Below, in pieces: positions 1 to 10,929 of a stretch of DNA of 64,000 nt (the stretch's first letter is position 1; every line of letters begins with the position of its first letter). The DNA comes from Xanthostigma xanthostigma. Its lineage: Eukaryota > Arthropoda > Insecta > Raphidioptera > Raphidiidae. The stretch spans positions 52,847,901 through 52,911,900 of the forward strand of contig OY754465.1 of the NCBI GenBank assembly GCA_963575645.1, in the 5' to 3' direction. The notes beneath the pieces were generated by a model, which was given only the letters and a program-made list of their open reading frames with translations, searched no databases and had not been told where the DNA came from. The translations under genes were made by a program, and so were the position numbers.

Positions 1-638
1 ATCCTTATGCCACGGAATTCTTTCCGAATACTCATCATTAACTTCAATGGATCACAGTTACTCTATTTATTGAATAGAGTCAATCTTCATATAGTTCATA
101 ACAATCGAGTGTAACACAACATATTTTTAATATAAAAATCATTACCACCTTAGTTTTAGACTCTAGTTTATTTGTTGATATACTAAAAGCCAACTAAAAT
201 CATAGACACCTTGATTAGGCATACAAAAATTGTTTTCCGCGCATTTTTTTAAACATTCATTTTCTCGAAACTTGTATCTATATTTTAGAAAAAAAATATT
301 AAGATTTTATTCATATTTCCACATCTATAGAATCCCTGTACGTTAATTATAATCCTGCCGAGGAGGACGCACAAATATTTTTTTTACCCGACTACGGCGA
401 AACCAAAAGGAAGGATTATGAGTTTAACAATCTATGTATGTATTTACGGATGTTCCACCGTAGCGCCTAAACTATTCATCCGATTTTGATAAATAAAGTG
501 TCAATCGATTCGTTATTATGGTGCGGGTAACATAGGCTATTTATTTTTAAAGTTTAGTCCCAGAAGAGGGCAAATTGAAAAATAAAAAAACAGATCAAAA
601 AAAATAATTTAAATGAAAAATTAGTTCTAAAACTAAAA
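1..638. other. AT-rich stretch, no feature recognised
   Basis: No coding frame, tRNA-like box or clear terminal repeat was seen. The last 40 bases look like an outward extension of the inverted repeat of the next element, because similar A/T-rich sequence occurs in inverted form just past position 873. Confidence 0.5.
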
Positions 639-873
639 CCCGACTACTGAAAAGTATGAAACAAGAAAATATTCTCATCTGAGGATAGCCGTGGTCGTAT
701 GCCATCTCATATATATGATGCCCCTCTAGATGTATAGCGTGATGCACTTTGCCCTAGAGCTTATGATCGCTTACTTCTGTTAAAATGTAATGTTTTGTTA
801 GGGTGGGTGGCATATGATCACGACTATTTTCAGATGAGAATATTTTCTTGTTTCATACTTTTCAGTAGTCGGG
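639..873. mobile_element. MITE with perfect 44-bp terminal inverted repeats
   Basis: The first and last 44 bases are perfect inverted repeats beginning CCCGACTACTGAAAAG. Weaker symmetry continues about 20 bp outward on both sides, so the true ends may lie outside these coordinates. The 235-bp unit has no coding capacity. Such a structure fits a non-autonomous DNA transposon. The superfamily cannot be assigned because no clean target duplication was found. Confidence 0.8.
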
Positions 874-1499
874 AATTAGTTTTTGAACTTATTTTTTTCT
901 ACATCGTACTTCCACCATAAAATTACTGCACTTCCACCATGTAATCAAAAGTCTATATGGAAGTTTCATTCTTTATCAAAATTTTAGTATCGGTAACTGA
1001 AAATATCAGTTTAAGATCAACTTTTTCCACACTGCCAACAATAACACAGCCCTGTTAAAATAATTCATTCCAATCATGCAATGTAACGTACAATCGCAAA
1101 TTCGTAATACAGCCGAAGCATAGTCAGTCATCGTTTCGAAAAAAGTATCAGCTTTCCAAATTATTTTTCCAGTCAATTGATAAAGTTGTAATACAAAATA
1201 AAAAGTCCTACAAATTAATTTTGAAAGCTTTTAAAAACACGCGAAATATTGAAAAATACACCGAATTAAAGCTTTACTAACACGGATTTTATAATTTCTA
1301 CTAACCTTGACTTCGCCCACGTATCAATTTTGACAATAATTTTATTTTAACCGGAAAGCGGTAGCCGCATAAGAAATAGGTACCCCGTATGTAAAATATA
1401 CCAATAAAATATAACAAGTGGTGATTTTGCTGTTAGATCTGTTTATCGAATTTTGATTCAAATCACTCGCAGTCACCGTATAAATAAAAGAAAAAAAAC
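874..1499. other. AT-rich stretch, no feature recognised
   Basis: Contains no convincing reading frame or repeat boundary. Two short near-identical phrases (CTTCCACCAT at about 910 and 930) are adjacent but too short to call a tandem repeat. Confidence 0.45.
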
Positions 1500-2182
1500 T
1501 ACCGTATTTTTCGGACTATAAGACGCACTGTTTTACAAAGAAAAATGGACTCAAATTTTGGGTGCGTTTTATGGTCCAAAGGCAACATTAATATATTTTT
1601 TCTCTAAATTTGAGGTATTTTATGTTAACAATAAATAAAAATTATGATCCGAAGGTAACATTAAAATATATTTTTCTAAAAATCATCTTATGTTGAGGTG
1701 CGCCTTATAATCCGAATAATTTTTGTAAAATAAGCTTAAAACAATAATAAATAAAAAATACTAGTATTATTTTCGTACATCGAGCGCCCCACGCTTTTTT
1801 CACAATAATACTACTATTTTTTATTCATTATTGTTTGAAGCTTATTTTAAAACAATTATTTATTACTTTTTAGTTCGATATAAAGCGTGTTTTTTAGTTT
1901 TTTTTAAATTATATTTATTTTCCACTTTTTAGTTCGATTTATTGTCAAAAATTTGCCGAAAATTTTTTCGGCGTGGACGGGATTAAAACCCACGATCCGT
2001 GATTCCGAGAGTTGACGTCAGCGAAGACCCGTGCTTTAGACCGCACGGCTAAACACTGTAGTTACATTGCTGGCATATTATAGTATTGTAATAAACCACT
2101 TGCTTAGTCCAAACGAGTTTACAAACAAACATACATACAAACTTACAAGTAAAACTAATATAAAGCGTGTAAAATACGGTAG
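1500..2182. mobile_element. TIR element with GGACTATAAGACGCAC-type end
   Basis: The segment begins CTACCGTATTTT and ends AAAATACGGTAG, a 12-bp perfect inverted repeat. Next to the left end is a phrase of the type CGGACTATAAGACGCAC, and inverted variants (GTGCGCCTTATAATCCG-like) occur near 1698, a pattern common in MITEs of many animals (recalled, not searched). No transposase frame is visible. A tRNA-like SINE head lies inside at 1969-2056. Confidence 0.55.
1969..2056 (-). pseudogene. tRNA-derived sequence (SINE-head-like), minus strand
   Basis: On the minus strand an A-box-like TAGCCGTGCGG is followed about 45 nt later by a B-box-like GGGTTTTAATCC, with a candidate 3' acceptor side after it. 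The arm pairings are degenerate, so this is a tRNA-derived relic or SINE head and not a working tRNA gene. It is embedded in the TIR element at 1500-2182. Confidence 0.5.
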
Positions 2183-2651
2183 ATACTGACGCATCCTCGG
2201 GCTCCTACGAATATTAACGTCCCTGAAAAAATATAGCCTAATTTCCCAGGTTCTAATCCGAGAACGGCTAGAAGTATCACACTTGAATTTTCAATTTATT
2301 ATTGAAAAAATAATAAAATAAAAAGCGGTGCTGGAACCAAATAGCTCTCGTTGTTGAAAAAAAAAACTAATCGATACGCGCCACTCGGAATAACACATTA
2401 TATTCGTCAAATCTGTTCACAACTTTGGGTTTAAAATTTACATCTCCGACGATATCTTCTTTTACTTTTCCTTATTTTCAAGTATCTCACTAACTCATCT
2501 CCGGCGTGCGTGGTGAAGTGTACCAGAGAACCTATGGGGCAAAACTCTCGACATATCCGCCCCTTATCCCCGCGCTACCAACTGTACAAACACATTATAC
2601 AGGGTGGAATTGAACGCGCGCTGTAAAAAATTGATAAAAAAATCTTGCCTA

Positions 2652-2860
2652 TCTATACTAATATTATAAAGAGGCAAAATTTTGTAATTTGGGATGTAGG
2701 AGTCGAAATTATTCATCCAATTTCAAATTCTTAACACCAATATTTAGAATGAACCTTCAGGATGGACAGAGGCTATACATTATCGCGTTAAAACAAAATC
2801 TCTTTTCGTGGCGACCAATTTTGCAACGTAAGTCAACAACATAGAGTCTAAGCGCTGTAA
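2652..2860 (+). mobile_element. Helitron-type 5' end fragment
   Basis: Starts with TCTATACTAATATTATAAAG, the form expected at the 5' terminus (TC...) of lepidopteran non-autonomous Helitrons, and follows an A as expected for A/T insertion. Sequence near 2750-2835 (GAACCTTCAGGATGGACAGAGG) reappears in diverged form at 49265-49350. No CTAG-type 3' end could be paired with it here. Confidence 0.5.
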
Positions 2861-3037
2861 GTTAAACACAGCTACGTCATCAGTTTAATGGCAGTAAAAC
2901 GTTTTTTCTTAAAGTCTGATGTTTTTCAAGTGAACGCAGCTGACTGACCAAAAACTTCTAGCAATTGCAACGCAGGTTTAGAAGGATTTGGAACATTCGA
3001 GAAAACGTTAGAAGGGATACCCCGCACATATATAAAT

Positions 3038-3518
3038 TAATGATGTGCCGGATCGTTAAAAATGTATATCCGCGGATACGGATCTTAACTTTCTTAGAGT
3101 ACGCGGCGGTAAATATTGCACATCGACCTTTGGAAAGAGACTATCTGTTATGGGAAAAAGTTATTGACCTTTTTAAGAGTTAACTCTCATAACAGATTGC
3201 CTCTTTCCAAAGATCGATGTGCAATATCTCATTATAAAGATAGTTTTTTAGTACCTTTGAGTTATGTACTATTGGTATGGTACTCTCTACGATAAATTTT
3301 TGCAATATAAAGGTGCCAAATACGATTTTAAAAAATAAAAAATAATCTGAATGGAATTTAACAGTTTTTCATTATTACCTAATCACCTGTATATATAAAA
3401 TTTTATCTATGAATTGAAAATTAATAAGGTAAAAGATCCGTCAAAAACTAACGGATACGGATCTTTCTTCTCCCTTGGATATCCGCGGATACGGTTACGG
3501 ATAACCGGCACATCACTA
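3038..3518 (+). mobile_element. hAT-type MITE, family C copy 1, with perfect 8-bp TSD
   Basis: Ends TAATGATGTGCCGG and CCGGCACATCACTA are inverted repeats. They are flanked on both sides by ATATAAAT (3030-3037 and 3519-3526), an exact 8-bp duplication as made by hAT transposases. Inside are repeated ATCCGCGGATACGG palindromes near both ends and a central inverted pair around TTTGGAAAGAGAC. No transposase is encoded. A second copy in opposite orientation is at 53331-54076. This copy is uninterrupted and serves as the empty site for the insertion in copy 2. Confidence 0.9.
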
Positions 3519-3559
3519 ATATAAATACAGCCGCGCGAGGTCAGTTAGACAGACAGTGT

Positions 3560-3865
3560 GTGTTACCGAGTTCACAGTGAACTGACACGGTTGAGACACG
3601 GTGAAGTAAACACGTGCGTAACCAATACGAAATAAATACATATAGCTGTGTATGTATTAGACCATTGAGTTCAGATATAAATTAACTAGAGTGCACATAG
3701 ATTTAGTAGTGACTTTGTATTATTTTTATTTTATTACTTAGAATTGGTTGTTTTCTGTTACGTTAATAGTTGTGTTACATTTTACTTTTAGTTTGTTTGT
3801 TTTGCTAACGCTTTTATTATTGTAAATAAATATTTTCCACCGCGAAAGAGAACAGTTTTGTTACA
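3560..3865 (+). mobile_element. LTR-like 3' end (solo or partial LTR), copy 1
   Basis: The segment ends AATAAATATTTTCCACCGCG...CAGTTTTGTTACA. A closely matching end occurs at 19570-19710 and, inverted, at 34584-34802. A polyadenylation-like AATAAA about 45 bp before a terminal ACA fits the R-U5 part of a retrotransposon LTR. No gag/pol sequence adjoins, and the 5' boundary is uncertain because the three copies diverge upstream. Confidence 0.45.
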
Positions 3866-4573
3866 ATATTGTCTGAAAAATTGGTCGATAATTTTATTTA
3901 CCCTGTATTTATGATAACAACTTTCGTTTAAAAAGTAAATAGTCTATCAGCAGACGCATCCATATATACTTACTTCATCGATATTTAAATAAACCGTGGG
4001 CGGCGCCGGGCGCCGTAGAGTGTATGAAATCATGTGACCTTGCGAAGGGCGTAGAAGAAACGTCAGAAGAGATAGGATAGAACGAACAACGGCTTGCTAA
4101 GTTAAATTAATTGCTCGGGAAAAACGAAAATTCAATTTCGCTTTTTATTTATGATAAACATAAATGCTAACGACCGTTTGAAGAACTTTTAACAGTAAGA
4201 ATTGAACAAACGGAACTCGAGTTTCGACAAATCAGCAGATTAGCGAGTTGGGATTAATTGTGTTTTCACTAATTAGAGAAAAAGCGTTGTTTTCTCTATA
4301 TCATAGTCTCTCTCTCTTTTGCGTCTTCTTTCTTTCTCGATGGTGACGAACAAATTAATAAAAGTTTATCAGCAAGATGAAAAAGATTCTATACAGACTA
4401 TAACCTACACCTAAAATATTCCTTATACTATCGATTGCATAGCATTCAATTCTCGAATAAGCACGAACAAACATTCAGTGTTTTTTATTAAATTTTATGT
4501 ATTCAATAACATCAAAATAAGTCCACATAATTTTGGCAGCTGATAGCTTTAAAATTTCAAACATTTCACTGCC
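3866..4573. other. No gene; contains a short dispersed repeat
   Basis: The first 35-40 bases (GTCTGAAAAATTGGTCGAT...) recur in inverted form at about 43109-43147. The rest (GC-richer patch at 4000-4025, CT-rich patch at 4305-4340) shows no recognisable feature. Confidence 0.4.
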
Positions 4574-4577
4574 TTAA

Positions 4578-5835
4578 GAGGTTAGAGGTAGTCAGAGTGT
4601 TCAAAAAATCGATTTTTTTGACGTGATAACGTCTTATAAATTGATGAATCACCAATCTTATAAATTGATGAAACACCGGCTGCATGCACGAAAAAGTGTA
4701 ACGTTCCTAACGTTCCGCCTAACCCTGTGGCGTGCTTTTCTCGAAAACGGCCCTAACGATTTGGATGAAATTTACTGAAAAGGGATTTTGGGGGGCAAAA
4801 AATCGTTTTAGCTAGGTCCCATCTCTCGAAAAAATCGTTTTCATACAAATTTTATCATTATAAAAATCAATTTTTTGACGTATGAAAATACTTAAATATT
4901 GTAAGTAGGTTTTGGAATTTTATATAAACAATGAAACAATTGTTTTCAAAATATTTTGACAATTAATCTTTGAGACTTAAAATAAATACGACAGAAAGAA
5001 AGTTAAAAAAAACAATTATCTATTATTATAGGTGGTGAGTAATTTTAATAAATAAAATTAACCTAAATTTGAAGCGAAAGATGCAATATCATAAATTCGA
5101 ATTATTATAATTATTATATGTAGAATTTAGGTTATGTATTACGGAATACGTTATCACGTAAAACTATCGTCCGTAAACCGACTTTACAGACAACCAATTT
5201 TTTTACATTTTCTTGTAGTAGGATGTTTCGAAAATATTCGCTGAAAATATCAAGTCAATAGAATAAATAGTTTCCGAGATATCCAACTATTAGTGATAGA
5301 TACACTGTATATTGTCCCAAAACGAAAACTTTAAACGCGTTTTTCTCGAAACTATATTTTCTAAGTCGGTTATCCACTGTAATTCAAGAACCTTTCGATG
5401 AATTTGAATGATATTTTTACAGCTTATTGAAAGCATAAAAAACTAGAACTTGATCGAAGGACTTTTGTTTTTTTTGAAAACTTCGATTTTTTAACAATAA
5501 ATTATTGTTTCTTTCCTTGAAAATTCATGGATAACCTTTTGGAAGCCTCCATTTTGTTAATTTTCAGAAAAAAACTTTAAGTACTAGATTTACCATTAAA
5601 CTAAAAACTTTTCTTTGTTTGATTGATTTTATATGAACCAGTACGAAGCCCTACTTGCAAGAAGGGGTCCAACAAAGATGGCATAACTTCGTCCAAAAAA
5701 AAATTTTTTTTTTTAAAATTTGCTGAAATCAAGTTGAAATATTATTATAATAATAAGTGTTCATATTAGCTTTCTAAAATAAATTAAATTATTAAAAATA
5801 CTCAATTTTCCATACCTCTGACTACCCCTAACCCC
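4578..5835. mobile_element. TTAA-flanked element, Kolobok-like, carrying a nested A element
   Basis: The termini read GAGGTTAGAGGTAGTCAGAG on the left and, inverted, GGGGTTAGGGGTAGTCAGAG on the right. Both are bordered by TTAA (4574-4577, 5836-5839). TTAA duplications occur in piggyBac and Kolobok; the purine start (GR) favours Kolobok over piggyBac, which usually starts with pyrimidines. After removing the nested element at 4616-5204 about 670 bp remain, with no transposase frame. Confidence 0.75.
4616..5204 (+). mobile_element. Family A (Helentron/HINE-like) copy 1, about 590 bp
   Basis: Starts in a T run with TGACGTGATAACG and ends CGTTATCACGTAAAACTATC...GACAACCAATTTT. The inverted repeat ACGTGATAACG sits at the very 5' end but about 50 bp inside the 3' end. 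Between it and the 3' end is a hairpin, GTCCGTAAA/TTTACAGAC, with one mismatch. Such asymmetric repeats, a 3' hairpin and T-T insertion are the hallmarks of Helentron-derived elements. The interior matches the inverted copy at 43164-43771. It is nested in the TTAA-flanked element. Confidence 0.7.
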
Positions 5836-5839
5836 TTAA

Positions 5840-6324
5840 TAAAAAATTTAATTCAGTTTTTCCAATAAACCTACGTCCTTTCATAATATAATACGATTTT
5901 TTATATTTATTTTTTTATGAAACTCAAAAGAAATGTGTCACAAATACGTCACACAGTGAATTCATTTTTTTTGTACATATCTATTAAATTATTAATTCTA
6001 CCAATCCACCGATTCAAAAATGTCGTTCCAAATTCAATAGGTTTCCTTTACAAAATTATTCGCTGAAAAAAGATCAAACACAAATATAATTGAAATTTTT
6101 AAAATACAAATTAAAAAAATGTTTTCCAATCTTGACAATACGAATGGAATAAATACAAAGCACCGAATAAACAGGTATCAGGAGAGCATCTTTGAATAAA
6201 AAACAAAAGTGTACATCAAATAAAAAGAAGAGTTTAAATTATTTTTATTAACAGGATGTACTATGATGAAAAACGACAAATCATTATTATGTACAATATG
6301 AGGAATTTTATACCCATATTAGTT
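5840..6324. other. AT-rich stretch, no feature recognised
   Basis: No gene, tRNA box or terminal repeat was identified in this interval. Confidence 0.45.
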
Positions 6325-6434
6325 CATATTACTTTTATAAATGCATAAGTAACTCTGCCTGTCTCAAACGGCCAAACCGCTGAGTCGATTGTGATGAAAT
6401 TTAATTTAATTCCACGCGGACGAAGTCGCGGGTA
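6325..6434 (+). mobile_element. Lepidopteran Helitron-like 3' end fragment
   Basis: Contains TAACTCTGCCTGTCTC, the phrase AAACCGCTGAGTCGATT, then the hairpin CGCGGACGAAGTCGCG followed by GGTAACAACTA. This is a decayed version of a very common moth/butterfly repeat whose intact form ends in CTAGT after the hairpin (recalled family knowledge). The SINE at 6450-6888 inserted immediately beyond it. Confidence 0.6.
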
Positions 6435-6449
6435 ACAACTATAATAGTA

Positions 6450-6888
6450 ATAATCATAGTAATAATGCGTTTAACATCCGTTTCTCGACTTTATGTCATA
6501 ACAGACGCCATTCGCTCCATTACTATATTCCATCTATCACACTTCCCGTTATTTTCTACATTTTTATTAAACTTCCACTTAATTAATATAGTAATGGGCG
6601 AATAAAGGAATTTTAGGACATTGGGATAAGGTAGGCAAATTTTGAGCACAGGAGTTTTGACAGGTAAATCAGCCGTGGCTTTGAATAAGGAACCATCTCG
6701 ATATTTATCTGGAATTTATTGAGGGAAACCATGGAAAACCTCAACAAGATGACCGGTACAGGAATTACCGTTTCTCGGCGAGTGGCAACAAGAAAAAGTC
6801 CCAGCCACATCTGCCCCCGCCGAGATTCGAATCCGGTACCTTCCAAATGTGCGTCTAGTGCTCTCACCACTACGCCATCCCGCTCGAT
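6450..6888 (-). mobile_element. Full-length tRNA-derived SINE, copy 1, with 15-bp TSD
   Basis: On the minus strand the element begins with a tRNA-like head (A box GGCGTAGTGGTGAG, B box GGATTCGAATC), followed by a roughly 360-bp body and an ATT-rich tail. It is flanked by an exact 15-bp duplication ACAACTATAATAGTA at 6435-6449 and 6889-6903, as expected of LINE-driven retrotransposition. The body is shared by copies at 12838, 15393, 30811 and 37791. The reading frames over it are not genes. Confidence 0.9.
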
Positions 6889-6903
6889 ACAACTATAATA
6901 GTA

Positions 6904-7350
6904 TTGAAATTTTGAATTTGAATATGTCGTTTTTATAAAATCCATTGTTCACAGAAGTTAATGTCAAAAAAACGCAACTTTTCGCTATAATTTTATTTGC
7001 GCACAAACATTACTCATGCAATGTCAAAAGCTCATTCCTTATTCTCTTTATTTGTTTTGTTCAAAGTAGAAACATGAATGATTACGAAGTCCCGCAAAGC
7101 AACGGAAATCTAAAATACGGAAAGCAATAATAACGACAAACAGAAAACCTGAAAGCATCAGAAGACATTCTCCCAAATATCATGGCACACTCGTGAGGCA
7201 TTTATTCAGGTTTGTATATGAAGATGAACGTACGTGTCGAACGCGCATTTATGCGTAAAGGTCTACAGATGATCACAAAGTCGCTAGCAACGATACAATA
7301 ATAGAAGAACAACATAAAATAGGTGAAAAGCTTTTTGAATTAATAGTATT
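6904..7350. other. No feature recognised
   Basis: A 61-codon frame at 6945-7130 has no family resemblance that I can see. The stretch is otherwise plain AT-rich sequence. Confidence 0.4.
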
Positions 7351-7583
7351 GTAGCAAGCTTTGTTACATTAACTCTCTTTCTCTTTTTTGTAATATTGTC
7401 AAAATTCATTTTTCCAGCGTAGCTAAGGAAAACTAATTTTGATAAGATTACAAAAAAGAGAAAGAGAGTTAATGTAACAAAGCTAGTGTAGTTAATGTAG
7501 CAAGCTTTGTTACATTAACTCTCTTTCTCTTTTTTGTAATATTGTCAAAATTAGTTTTCCTTAGCTACGCTGGAAAAATGAAT
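7351..7583. repeat. Complex inverted repeat, GTAGCAAGCTTTGTTAC units
   Basis: An approximately 85-bp unit starting GTAGCAAGCTTTGTTAC occurs forward at 7351 and again at 7497. A reverse copy of its first half lies between them (about 7430-7488). The short segment CAGCGTAGCTAAGG in the first hairpin loop is the inverse of the corresponding part of the last unit. This is a foldback or nested MITE structure without coding potential. Confidence 0.75.
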
Positions 7584-7707
7584 GTTGTTATTAATTTGGA
7601 AAAAATCAATTGAATTATTTTTCATCTGAGAAAACAGATCATCACGAATTTTTAATAATTCAAGTCTAAGCGTTTTATTTATTTTAAAGTAAGAACTTTT
7701 TATAGTG

Positions 7708-7842
7708 CTTACAGTATATTACACCACAAGGGCCGAAAGTTTGATATTCTTCCACGGAGCGCCATGATACCGGAGGCGAAACAGAGGGCATCATGACGCT
7801 CAGTGTAAGAATATCAAACTTTCGTTCAGTGTTTAGTGTATA
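7708..7842. repeat. Inverted-repeat segment abutting a family B MITE
   Basis: Begins CAGTATATTACACCACAAGGGCC and holds a pair GAAAGTTTGATATTCTT / AAGAATATCAAACTTTC about 60 bp apart. A much shorter version (starting AGTATAATACACCACAAGG) precedes family B copy 3 at 34801. The repeated association suggests it is either part of B or a separate element that travelled with it. Confidence 0.5.
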
Positions 7843-8195
7843 CTATTTTTCTTCATACCTCGGTTGTTAGTACGCTTATTAAATATATTAATTGATTAAT
7901 TAACTACATAAAAATACAGATAAATTTCAAACAAGCAGCTTTGAGGTTATACGTAAAAATACGAATGACAGCTGTTCGCGACTATTAGCTAAAAAGAAAC
8001 AGGGTTGTTATGGAAACGACATCTATACAACAGTTGATGGATGATTTTTCTTTACTGCAGCCCGACCGACGTACTTCCCGCATCAGTGCGTGTAATCCCA
8101 TCAATGCGTAAATGTTAGAAATCCTGCCTTAAAAACTAATGCCGGAAGTATGTACTTCGATTGAGGTATGAAGAAAACGATTTTATTGTATAGTA
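7838..8195 (+). mobile_element. Family B MITE copy 1
   Basis: Bounded by TATACTATTTTTCTTCATACCTCGG and an inverted counterpart ending GAGGTATGAAGAAAACG...TGTATAGTA. Shared internal landmarks include GAATGACAGCTGTTCG, GGAAACGACATCTA and GCGTGTAATC. Two further copies are at 32970-33293 (inverted) and 34835-35192. No coding frame is present. The superfamily is not determined. Confidence 0.75.
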
Positions 8196-8689
8196 ATCGA
8201 TGATGTACTAAAATCTAGAAAATAATTACGAGTCATCATAGGGGGCTCTGATTAAACTAAAATAAAATCGGACCCGCCAGTTTATTATTATAATATTGTA
8301 CTGTCATTGGAATTACATACGTATGCAAAATTTCAACTCAATTGAATAACGGAAAGTGGTTGAAAAAGCTGTCGCAAGATTTGAAACAAAGATAGTAATA
8401 AACAAATACCTATACGGAGTCAAGCTAAATATAAAACCGTTTAAAAAGATGACCATTGCAGTCATTTTTTTAACGGTTTTATAATATATTATAATATAAA
8501 TCCGGGTCGAATTTTCTAATTGATTTTAAACTAACTTCCTGATGACATAGAAACTTGAAATTTTTACCTTAACGGAATTAGATGACAATACAAGAAAATA
8601 ATATTTTTTTAATATACCAATGCTTTTAAAACGAACTAAAAAGTATAAAAATAATAAGAGAAATAAAAAAAATGTTTTAATACATATAC
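8196..8689. other. No gene; fragment of a neighbouring MITE
   Basis: The part at about 8618-8660 (AAAACGAACTAAAAAGTATA) matches the terminal repeat of the next MITE and may be a broken copy. A short hairpin AACCGTTTAAAAA...TTTTTAACGGTT lies at 8436-8482. Nothing else was recognised. Confidence 0.4.
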
Positions 8690-8916
8690 CACGTTTTTAA
8701 AACGAACTGAAAAGTATAAAATAATTTCTATAAGTCTAATGAGTAGGATTTGAAACCGAAAAACATGGGGCGTATTATTCGTTTTATCTCATTCATTGAT
8801 AGCTACACTTCTTATATAACTATCGTATGGGCCCCACATTTTTCGTTTCAAATCCTACTTATACGGCTTAAAGAAATTATTTTATACGTTCTAGTTCGTT
8901 CTAAAAACGCGGTATT
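8690..8916. mobile_element. MITE with about 45-bp TIRs
   Basis: Left arm CACGTTTTTAAAACGAACTG...ATAATTTCTATAAG is matched, inverted, by the right arm CTTAAAGAAATTATTTTATACG...AGTTCGTTCTAAAAACG. A second inner pair of arms (GTAGGATTTGAAAC / GTTTCAAATCCTAC) continues the symmetry, so the whole unit can fold back. Non-coding. Confidence 0.75.
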
Positions 8917-9546
8917 TAAAATAAAAAATTATATCTTTTTTTATTCATCTTTAACTTTTCAATCAATCTGGTATAATATGTATAGTAAAAGGCCCACAGT
9001 GTTACATCCTACCAAACTTCTACACTGCAGGGATGCGTATTATTTCGTGTGCGCGTGTGTTCAGGGGTGCGTATACGCGTGTCTGTGTGTTTGAGAGCAC
9101 TCGTGCGTATGACATATTCGAAGCATATCTAATATACATTAAGCAAAGATGTATTTGTCAACATAGACAGTGGTGGAACCATTCAAAATATCTTCTGAAA
9201 ATATAGTGAAATATTGAACATCTTTTTATACTACTTAGAATAAAATTAATAGTAAAAAAACATTTATAAAAACAAGCTTTCATTTAAATGCTCTAAAAAG
9301 AAGAAAATAAACTTTAAATTAAATCAAACCCAACCATTTTTTACATTATACAACTTATATGATATAAAAGCTTGTCGCGAGATTTTTTTGTGTATACAGT
9401 ATCCACTTCGAAATAACGTTTTTCTGCACATTTTGAACAAAATTTAGATTGAAAAGCGATCTTTTTCTATAGAATAGAATAAATTTATTGTCCAAAATAG
9501 CTATACAGCAGGAGTTCGTCATAAATTTCTTAATTAAAATTAATTT
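8917..9546. other. No feature recognised
   Basis: Contains a short GT-rich patch at 9048-9090 and otherwise AT-rich sequence. The 114-codon frame at 8750-9094 crosses the preceding MITE boundary and is treated as chance. Confidence 0.4.
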
Positions 9547-9756
9547 AAAAAATATTTTTAACAAAAAAATTGAACCGACTTCAAAATATGCACTAAAAAG
9601 TAATAAAATAATTGCATTTTTGAAGTCGGTGTTATTATTGCTAGGTATATTGTAGTGTTTCCTTGGCTGACACCGACTCCAAAAATGCAATTATTTTATT
9701 ACTTTTTAGTGCATATTTTGAAGTCGGTTCAATTTTTTTGCTAAAAAATATTTTAT
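9547..9756. mobile_element. Foldback MITE with GAACCGACTTC / GAAGTCGGTTC arms
   Basis: Two arms of about 85 bp (9547-9632, 9668-9756) are nearly perfect inverted repeats. Each carries GAAGTCGGT and TAATAAAATAATTGCA. The roughly 35-bp spacer contains TTGCTAGGTAT. The arms share the phrase GAAGTCGGTT with the adjoining repeat at 9840-10045, so the two may belong to one family. Confidence 0.75.
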
Positions 9757-9839
9757 TTTCCTCTTTTTAGTGTTAGACTAAAAATTATGCAGTTATTTTA
9801 TAAAGTATTGCAATGGGTAAAATTTGAGTTTTCCTCGAT

Positions 9840-10045
9840 TTCTCCGGATTCCACCATCAGACCCTACTTGGTTCCGATGGGACCACCTCGGAAAAGCACT
9901 CTTTCGAATAAAAAAAAAATTGAAAATCGGTCCATAATTGACGGAGAAATCGGTGGACATACATAAAAAAAATATATATATATATAAAAAAATATATACA
10001 GACGAACATAAAATAACCTTCTCCTTTTTTGAAGTCGGTTAAAAG
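9840..10045 (+). repeat. Lepidoptera-type dispersed repeat ending GAAGTCGGTT
   Basis: Recognisable landmarks in order are ATCGGTCCATAATTGACGG, GAAATCGGTGGACATACATA, a TATA-rich stretch, ACAGACGAACATA, and CTCCTTTTTTGAAGTCGGTT. I recall this order from non-coding repeats spread through moth and butterfly genomes. The coding source element is not visible here. Confidence 0.6.
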
Positions 10046-10096
10046 TTCTTGTACTGAATATAGACAAGCTTTAATTAAAAATGATTTAAGCTCCCT

Positions 10097-10330
10097 TTAA
10101 AATTTAAGAAAAGGTAAGTTCTTCAGTTCTATAGGAAGACAGTTATAGAAATTTAGGGCAGAGTATTCGGGGCTGTTTTGATAAAGACTAAGATTTGGTT
10201 TCGGAAGAATAATTGAGTTCTTATTACGCGTTTGGTAGCTATGCATTGTACTGTGAGTTCGATATTTAGTGACAAATTTCTGCAAATGACATAGAGAGTG
10301 ATAAATGTAAATAGATGGAATCATTTGTTT
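10097..10330 (-). pseudogene. LINE reverse-transcriptase ORF, C-terminal fragment
   Basis: A 75-codon minus-strand frame resembles the C-terminal end of insect non-LTR retrotransposon ORF2 (CR1/Jockey-like). The late motif ALNFYNCLPIELKNLP corresponds to the usual A-x-x-x-YN-x-LP-x-x-I/LK pattern near the end of such proteins. The upstream RT domain is absent, so this is a 5'-truncated relic. A fragment of the same general type is at 20188-20600. Confidence 0.6.
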
Positions 10331-10348
10331 TTGTGTGAGTACAACTAA

Positions 10349-10474
10349 AGCTCCGTCCTCACTATGCTGATCGGCAAAGGCGCACCAGTGTGGACGTGAC
10401 TATCGGCTTCGTTTATCAGGCGAAACGTTGCCGACTGTAACGGCTTTGCCGATCGGTATAGTCAGGACGGAGTT
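10349..10474. mobile_element. 126-bp MITE with CTCCGTCCT termini
   Basis: The left end CTCCGTCCTCACTATGCTG and the inverted right end CTCCGTCCTGACTATACCG are followed on both sides by GATCGGCAAAG. The TIRs are about 30 bp with few mismatches. The remaining 65 bp are non-coding. No clear target duplication is visible. Confidence 0.8.
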
Positions 10475-10929
10475 GTTCTTTAGATGACAGGGAGTTTGAA
10501 AATGACATTTATACTGCTCCTGATGTATGGAAACTGCAAATATATGATCACAATCTAAATCATTGTCAAATCAAATTTTTTGACAATTATTTATACAACC
10601 CAGCGATAATAAAAACTTAACAGTGCGTTATGTTCGACCTCCATTTTACACAATATTCAACAGGTGGAAACCGTTTTTGATACCGGAAATTGATTCTTTG
10701 TATTTGCTGTAAACACACAGTCACATTATATTAAATATGTCAGCCACTGGTTATAACAACCCAAGATGTAGACATTTGCATATTATATCTACGACCGAAA
10801 AACAAACTGCTTATGTCCATTTTTTCGAAATGAAACTTTTTTAGGTGTAGTAGGTAAGACTAATTCCCAGTCTCGGATTTAAATCAATAGGGTATATGCA
10901 AGTAGCTTATATTTAGTTTAAATGTTATT
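10475..10929. other. No feature recognised
   Basis: No gene or repeat boundary was found. Confidence 0.4.

Noticed and set aside
2598-3910. One large element between TACAGGGTG and CACCCTGTA-like ends
   Set aside because: The right end reads TTACCCTGTA, only a short match, and several independent elements lie between.
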